23,456 nt of DNA from Firmicutes bacterium CAG:882 (GTDB lineage Bacteria; Bacillota; Clostridia; Lachnospirales; Lachnospiraceae): positions 42,193 to 65,648 of the forward strand of contig FR895406.1 of NCBI GenBank assembly GCA_000435595.1. The letters are read 5' to 3'. Positions 23,131 through 23,456 of the stretch are shown piece after piece. The stretch's first letter is position 1, and every line of letters starts with the position of its first letter. The notes under the pieces are model-generated. The model saw only the letters and a program-made list of their open reading frames with translations, had not been told where the DNA came from and made no database searches. The translations under genes and the position numbers were made by a program.

Positions 23131-23159
23131 TATATATGAATTTATGCAAAAAAATATGA
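23131..23159 (-). promoter_or_regulatory. Candidate sigma-E-like promoter for yqfC
   Basis: Past the rpsU terminator stem the minus strand has TCATATT (23153-23159), 14 bases, then CATATATA (23131-23138). This resembles the sigma-E pattern of an ATA-centred -35 and a CATA-type -10, but the last -10 base does not fit. It would overlap the T-tract of the terminator. Weak evidence. Confidence 0.25.
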
Positions 23160-23182
23160 CAGACGCTTAACACGTCTGTCAT
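23148..23182 (-). terminator. Intrinsic terminator of rpsU
   Basis: The minus strand has a perfect 10-bp stem ATGACAGACG/CGTCTGTCAT (23156-23182) with a 7-base loop, followed after TA by seven T residues (23148-23154). This is a classic rho-independent terminator. It lies 80 bases after the rpsU stop. Confidence 0.93.
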
Positions 23183-23262
23183 AAAATACACTTGTCGTAC
23201 CATCCGATAACACATCAAAGCCATATCTGATTTAATAATATCTTCGAACGGATATACAATTA

Positions 23263-23439
23263 TTAGTTGAACTTACGCTTTCTAGCAGCCTCTGACTTCT
23301 TCTTACGCTTAACGCTAGGCTTCTCGTAATGCTCTCTCTTGCGAATCTCCTGCTGGATACCTGCCTTAGCACAGTTTCTCTTGAATCTGCGTAATGCACT
23401 ATCTAAAGACTCATTCTCTTTAACGATTACATTTGACAT
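23263..23439 (-). CDS. rpsU: 30S ribosomal protein S21
   Basis: Small basic ribosomal protein of the 30S subunit, involved in translation initiation. It has 58 residues. It starts with MSNVIVKENESLDSALRRFK and has the conserved CAKAGIQQEIRKREHYEKPS stretch, then a lysine- and arginine-rich tail. The ATG at 23437-23439 has AGGTG at 6 bases. The short ORF is complete and ends before a strong terminator. It precedes yqfC, as in many Firmicutes. Its promoter lies outside the window. Confidence 0.97.
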   Translation of the reverse strand: MSNVIVKENESLDSALRRFKRNCAKAGIQQEIRKREHYEKPSVKRKKKSEAARKRKFN

Positions 23440-23456
23440 AGCTCACACCTGACCTC

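Overview
The window is a moderately AT-rich stretch of core chromosome. Its gene content points to a spore-forming Firmicute of the class Clostridia, most likely a Lachnospiraceae-type gut anaerobe. The reasons are the sporulation genes yqfC and yqfD next to phoH and ybeY, the cluster miaB-mutS-mutL-miaA beside a YnbB-type PLP enzyme, and radC-mreB-mreC-mreD-mrdA. MutL is of the endonuclease type. The genus cannot be fixed from sequence alone. Every gene I can support lies on the minus strand, so transcription runs from high to low coordinates.

From the right edge: rpsU (ribosomal protein S21) ends in a strong intrinsic terminator. It is followed by yqfC, yqfD, phoH, ybeY and cdd, then a membrane-anchored protein with a BofC-like C-terminus, and a large HI0933/BaiN-family flavoprotein. 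These are packed with short gaps or overlaps and look co-transcribed. Between about 16.78 and 17.71 kb lies a small gene graveyard. It holds a possible small membrane peptide, a pyridoxamine-phosphate-oxidase-like gene reduced by in-frame deletion to its two ends, an unrecognised 130-residue ORF with a good ribosome binding site, and the orphaned C-terminus of a DUF4143-type AAA ATPase. A COG2509 FAD-dependent dehydrogenase follows.

A promoter with an extended -10 element at about 15.0 kb probably starts a second long run: dCMP deaminase, 5-formyltetrahydrofolate cyclo-ligase, proA, miaB, mutS, mutL, miaA, the YnbB-like PLP enzyme, radC, mreB, mreC, mreD and mrdA (cut by the left edge). I see no convincing terminator inside this run. 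It combines nucleotide and folate metabolism, tRNA A37 modification (miaA and miaB act on the same base), mismatch repair (mutS and mutL) and cell elongation (mre genes and PBP2).

Nothing here is clearly a new defence, mobile or biosynthetic system. The most unusual feature is a three-copy array of alternating palindromes (1271-1470) between mreC and mreD; it also supplies the mreD ribosome binding site. Also notable are an MreB with a non-canonical phosphate-2 motif (Asp to Asn), the gene-decay island, and clamp-binding-like motifs in both MutS and MutL. Several starts are set by ribosome binding sites rather than by the longest ORF; mrdA and miaA appear to use GTG, and phoH and the COG2509 gene TTG.
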